Part shown: one piece after another, positions 61,331 through 64,000 of the stretch
Numbering within the stretch: position 1 is the stretch's first letter
Layout: the number at the start of each line of letters is the position of its first letter
Assembly: GCF_002302635.1 (NCBI RefSeq)
Contig: NZ_CP022387.1
Coordinates: 1,178,001-1,242,000, forward strand
Origin: Capnocytophaga stomatis
GTDB taxonomy: Bacteria; Bacteroidota; Bacteroidia; Flavobacteriales; Flavobacteriaceae
Direction: 5' to 3'
Length of the DNA: 64,000 bases
The notes under the pieces: generated by a model
Database searches by the model: none
Told to the model about the DNA's origin: nothing
The model's input: the letters and a program-made list of their open reading frames with translations, nothing else
Translations under genes and position numbers: made by a program

Positions 61331-61957
61331 CTATTTCTTGATTACCGATTTAAATTCTCCGTCAGTAATTTCAATCACTTTTTTGCTTTCTTTATGTATC
61401 ATTTTACCAGAAAACGTGCCTGAAACAAGATATTCTGCGTAACCATCAGGAGCTGCCTGCATCTGTTTTAACTCTGTTATGGTAACGGTAAAAGGATGAG
61501 ATTCCACTTTGTTGAAACGACCATTGATGTACACAGCAAAGTGAGATGAATACCTGTAATATCCGGAAATATTTCTGCCTATAGGTCTGTCGAAAAATCT
61601 CAAATCGAAATTTAATTCGCTTTGGTTAGTTACCTGAAAAGTGTAGGTTTTCCCCACTTGAGGTTTCTCTTTAAACGGAAAACGAATTCTGAATTCATAT
61701 AAATCATCTTCCCAAGTTTCTTTATTAACACCTTTCACGCCCATTTCCCAAGGATACTTCGCTTGTGATTCTGCCGCCGGATAAACCGTGAAATCTTCCA
61801 GCTTGTCGTTTGCATTCCACCATTTGCCATCCACTTTCATACGAATATACGGCGGTTCCAATTGCGGAACTTCTTCCGAATTATCATCTTTCTTGCAACT
61901 CAAGAGACTTATTGCCGACACAATAAGAAACCCAAAAATATAATTTAGTTTTCTCAT
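61331..61957 (-). CDS. Lipoprotein, DUF6252-like (tentative)
   Basis: 208 residues from the Met at 61957 (a start at 61966 would add three residues). Lipobox SLLSC (Cys near 21) followed by K-K-D-D-N-S-E-E. The body is beta-rich: PYIRMKVDGKWWNAND near the N terminus, YPWEMGVKGVN, YEFRIRFPF and YLVSGTFSGKMIH at the end. The 'M-K-V-D/N-G-x-x-W-x-A' opening and the 'G-T-F-S-G' strand are typical of a Bacteroidota lipoprotein family annotated DUF6252. Envelope; function unknown. Confidence 0.55.
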   Translation of the reverse strand: MRKLNYIFGFLIVSAISLLSCKKDDNSEEVPQLEPPYIRMKVDGKWWNANDKLEDFTVYPAAESQAKYPWEMGVKGVNKETWEDDLYEFRIRFPFKEKPQVGKTYTFQVTNQSELNFDLRFFDRPIGRNISGYYRYSSHFAVYINGRFNKVESHPFTVTITELKQMQAAPDGYAEYLVSGTFSGKMIHKESKKVIEITDGEFKSVIKK

Positions 61958-62001
61958 AATTATCAAAAAATCAAATCTATTACTAACTAAAAATCAACCC
62001 T

Positions 62002-63327
62002 TTATCCAAAAACGTGGAAACTTTCCAGCAATACTAAAAATAGGAACCCAGAAACAAAACCTAACAATGCCAACCAAAGGATGTTTTTAGCATACCAAAA
62101 GAAATCGATTTTCTCCATTCCCATCGCTGCCACTCCTGCTGCCGAACCGATAATAAGCAAACTTCCTCCCGTTCCTGCTGCAAAAGCAATAAAATGCCAC
62201 AGCCCGCTATCGATAGGCTCTTGAAACATCCCGATACTCGCCGCAACAAGCGGAACGTTATCAATTACTGCCGAACCAATACCCAATAAAGCTACCACAA
62301 TATTTTGATTCGGAATAGTTTCATTCAGGATATTAGCAAAATTATACAACACCCCGATGGACTCCAACGCCGCCACACCAAGCAAAATTCCTAAGAAAAA
62401 TAAAATACTCGACATTTCAATACGGGACAATGCCTTATGTGCTGAGAATGAAATTGCTAAATCTTCATCTAATTCTTTAATCGGTTTGAGTAATTCCGAA
62501 AAAAACCACATCGTAGCCAAAGCAAAAAGCATTCCCATATACGGAGGCAATCCGGTTACCGTTTTGAAAATAGGAACGAAAATAATCGATACAAATCCTA
62601 TGATGAGTACTGGCATACTACTTTTAAAAGCTTGCGTTTTGTCCGAACGCGGAATATCCAATCTCCCTTGAAACACCGGCAGAAAAGAAGCCACCAAAAA
62701 GGGAACTGCAAAACAGATAACTGAAGGTATAAGCACATATTCCGTTAATTTTGCAGGAGTTACTTTGTTCGCCATCCAAAGCATTGTTGTGGTTACATCA
62801 CCTATGGGCGACCACGCACCGCCCGCATTGGCAGCAATAACCACGAGGGAAACATACCACATACGTTCGTTACGAAGCGGAACCAATTTACGAACGATAG
62901 ATATCAATACAATTGTTGCCGTAAGATTATCAATTAAAGCCGAGAGAAGAAACGCCACTATGCCTAAAATCCAGAGTAGTTTTTTCTTCTTTCTGGTTTT
63001 GATAATCTTTTTGATAATCTCAAATCCTCGGTGCATATCAATAATTTCTACGATAGTCATCGCACCGATGAGGAAGAAAAGAATTTCTCCTACCTTACCC
63101 AAATGATGCAATAAAATACCATCAATAGCCGACGTATTATCCTCAAGATTAATCGGTTCGAGTCCTTCGCTTCCTATGTCAAAAACCGTAAGATTTGTCG
63201 TTTTCAACAACGCCCAACAAACCGAAGCCATCCCCAAAGCCGAAATCGTTTTGTCAATTTTTACCTGATGTTCTATCGTAATAAAAAGATAGCCGATAAA
63301 AAAGATGGTAACAACCCAAAGTTCCAT
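62002..63327 (-). CDS. nhaD: Na+/H+ antiporter NhaD
   Basis: 441 residues with about 12 membrane segments. It opens with VTIFFIGYLFITIEHQVKIDK, and the family segments LLHHLGKVGEILFFLIGAMTIVEIID, FLLSALIDNLTATIVL, ANAGGAWSPIGDVTTTMLW and ALLGIGSAVIDNVPLVAA are present. The two S-A-L-I-D-N-L-T and S-A-V-I-D-N-V-P repeats are the inverted-repeat core that carries the ions. It exports Na+ (or Li+) in exchange for protons at the inner membrane. Monocistronic. Confidence 0.93.
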   Translation of the reverse strand: MELWVVTIFFIGYLFITIEHQVKIDKTISALGMASVCWALLKTTNLTVFDIGSEGLEPINLEDNTSAIDGILLHHLGKVGEILFFLIGAMTIVEIIDMHRGFEIIKKIIKTRKKKKLLWILGIVAFLLSALIDNLTATIVLISIVRKLVPLRNERMWYVSLVVIAANAGGAWSPIGDVTTTMLWMANKVTPAKLTEYVLIPSVICFAVPFLVASFLPVFQGRLDIPRSDKTQAFKSSMPVLIIGFVSIIFVPIFKTVTGLPPYMGMLFALATMWFFSELLKPIKELDEDLAISFSAHKALSRIEMSSILFFLGILLGVAALESIGVLYNFANILNETIPNQNIVVALLGIGSAVIDNVPLVAASIGMFQEPIDSGLWHFIAFAAGTGGSLLIIGSAAGVAAMGMEKIDFFWYAKNILWLALLGFVSGFLFLVLLESFHVFG

Positions 63328-63367
63328 ACTTGTAATCCTGAATATTAAAATATTTTTATTTCGGGTG

Positions 63368-63375
63368 CAAATGTA
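63368..63375 (-). promoter_or_regulatory. nhaD: Promoter -7 box TACATTTG of nhaD
   Basis: On the - strand TACATTTG (63375-63368), about 40 bases before the nhaD ATG. The following TTGCACCCGAAAT, overlapping the box, is shared with the region behind the gldJ -7 box (near 50238-50249). No clear -33 element. Confidence 0.45.
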
Positions 63376-63453
63376 ATATAAAAGTATATATATAACGACT
63401 TTATTATCTTTTTTTTATACGAAATTCGCAAAAATATGTACGTACAGATTTTT

Positions 63454-64000
63454 TTACTTTACTATTTCGATATCTACCAGCAATTCTCCTTTTTTTGTAT
63501 CATCGGTAATGTCCATAAAAGCTCTTCGGGTTAGGTCTATTTCTCTGGTTTTCTTCACGGGACCTCTGTCATTTATCGTAACATAAATCCATTTGCCATT
63601 TATGCGATTAATCACTTTAACCACAGCACCAAAAGGAAGCGTACGATGTGCTGCGGTTTGTTTGGTATTGTCAAAGATAGTACCATTGGCAGTTTTGCGT
63701 CCGTTAAATTTATCGTGATAATAGGTGGCGATTACTTGTTTTTTATAGGGTTCGGTAGGCAGAAGCACAATATTTTTAGCCGAAGCAGGCTTTGTTTCCT
63801 TTTTGTGAGATGTTTTTTGGGAAACGCTTTTCTTTTGAGGCTTTGTACTTTTTTTCTTGGCTGAAACGCTCTTTTTATGAGTTTTTGTACTTTTGGTTTT
63901 TACGGTTTGTTTTTTCGAGTTTTCATTATAGACCTTCTGCCCGCTACAAGCCGTTACGCTACCTATCAGAAGCAAAAGTGTAAGTAGTTTAGTAATTGTT
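63454..64000 (-). CDS. rlpA: RlpA-family lipoprotein, 5' end outside the window
   Basis: 182 residues visible; the frame is open at the window edge. The first residues (T-I-T-K-L-L-T-L-L-L-L-I-G-S-V-T-A-C) are a signal peptide with lipobox, so the true start is just beyond base 64000; an internal TTG is not the start. A basic repeat linker (K-K-S-V-S-A-K-K-K-S-T-K) precedes the RlpA double-psi barrel: YYHDKFNGRKTANGTIFD, AAHRTLPFGAVVKV, WIYVTINDRGP and REIDLTRRAFMDI. RlpA proteins bind or cleave glycan strands stripped of peptides. Envelope. Confidence 0.85.
   Translation of the reverse strand, partial: TITKLLTLLLLIGSVTACSGQKVYNENSKKQTVKTKSTKTHKKSVSAKKKSTKPQKKSVSQKTSHKKETKPASAKNIVLLPTEPYKKQVIATYYHDKFNGRKTANGTIFDNTKQTAAHRTLPFGAVVKVINRINGKWIYVTINDRGPVKKTREIDLTRRAFMDITDDTKKGELLVDIEIVK

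Overview
The window looks like a chromosome segment of a Flavobacteriaceae bacterium, most plausibly Capnocytophaga (genus is inference). Seen in the sequence: low G+C, A-rich start regions with almost no Shine-Dalgarno sequences, Bacteroidota promoters (TAnnTTTG at -7, often TTG/TTTG about 19-21 bases upstream), the gliding and type 9 secretion lipoprotein GldJ, and flavobacterial forms of DnaG, LuxS, MiaB, GlnS and MurF.

Region 1 (1-22.8 kb, all + strand) is a dense run of about 30 small genes with gaps of a few to about 100 bases. Recognisable members are SMI1/KNR4 (SUKH) proteins, NTF2-fold immunity proteins, an Imm43-like protein, leucine-rich-repeat and propeller-like proteins, zinc-ribbon proteins and a GGWNEEEGVYYAKG family that recurs fused to a second domain. 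No toxin gene is visible, so it reads as an orphan-immunity island of the kind that protects against polymorphic or contact-delivered toxins. Two of its operons share an upstream direct repeat, TTGTAG-N5-TTGTAG. One gene is decayed, one pair is a mosaic tandem duplication, and one gap carries four 42-bp stem-loop repeats.

Region 2 (23-40.8 kb) is mostly housekeeping: lipoproteins, a YfcC-type carrier, outer-membrane phospholipase PldA, GlnS, two related membrane proteins, YbjQ, a DnaG primase lacking its zinc ligands, MiaB, LuxS, tRNA-Gln(UUG) and a protein with three TonB-C-like domains. Two further intergenic arrays have periods of about 42 and 84 bp.

Region 3 (40.8-43.5 kb) is a prophage remnant: a CI/S24 repressor with TTCGAA candidate operators, a small early gene, an AntA/AntB antirepressor, and a 5'-truncated adenine methylase joined to it out of frame.

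Region 4 (43.8-50.9 kb) holds a DUF2723 (GT117-like) glycosyltransferase, murF, gldJ and a small conserved gene with a structured leader.

Region 5 (51-61.2 kb, - strand) is the most unusual. leuS carries an in-frame 483-bp element with GC-rich terminal inverted repeats that encodes a DUF559 nuclease-like domain. Downstream lies a Doc-type toxin with a 357-residue DNA-binding partner, then a second short leuS 3' tail, then a one-polypeptide type IIG restriction-modification-specificity gene broken at a G10 tract. One base fewer in the tract would restore a 1,287-residue enzyme with two target-recognition halves, which is a phase-variation switch. A DUF5655/NucS-like nuclease gene follows.

Region 6 (61.3-64 kb) has a lipoprotein, the NhaD antiporter and a partial RlpA.
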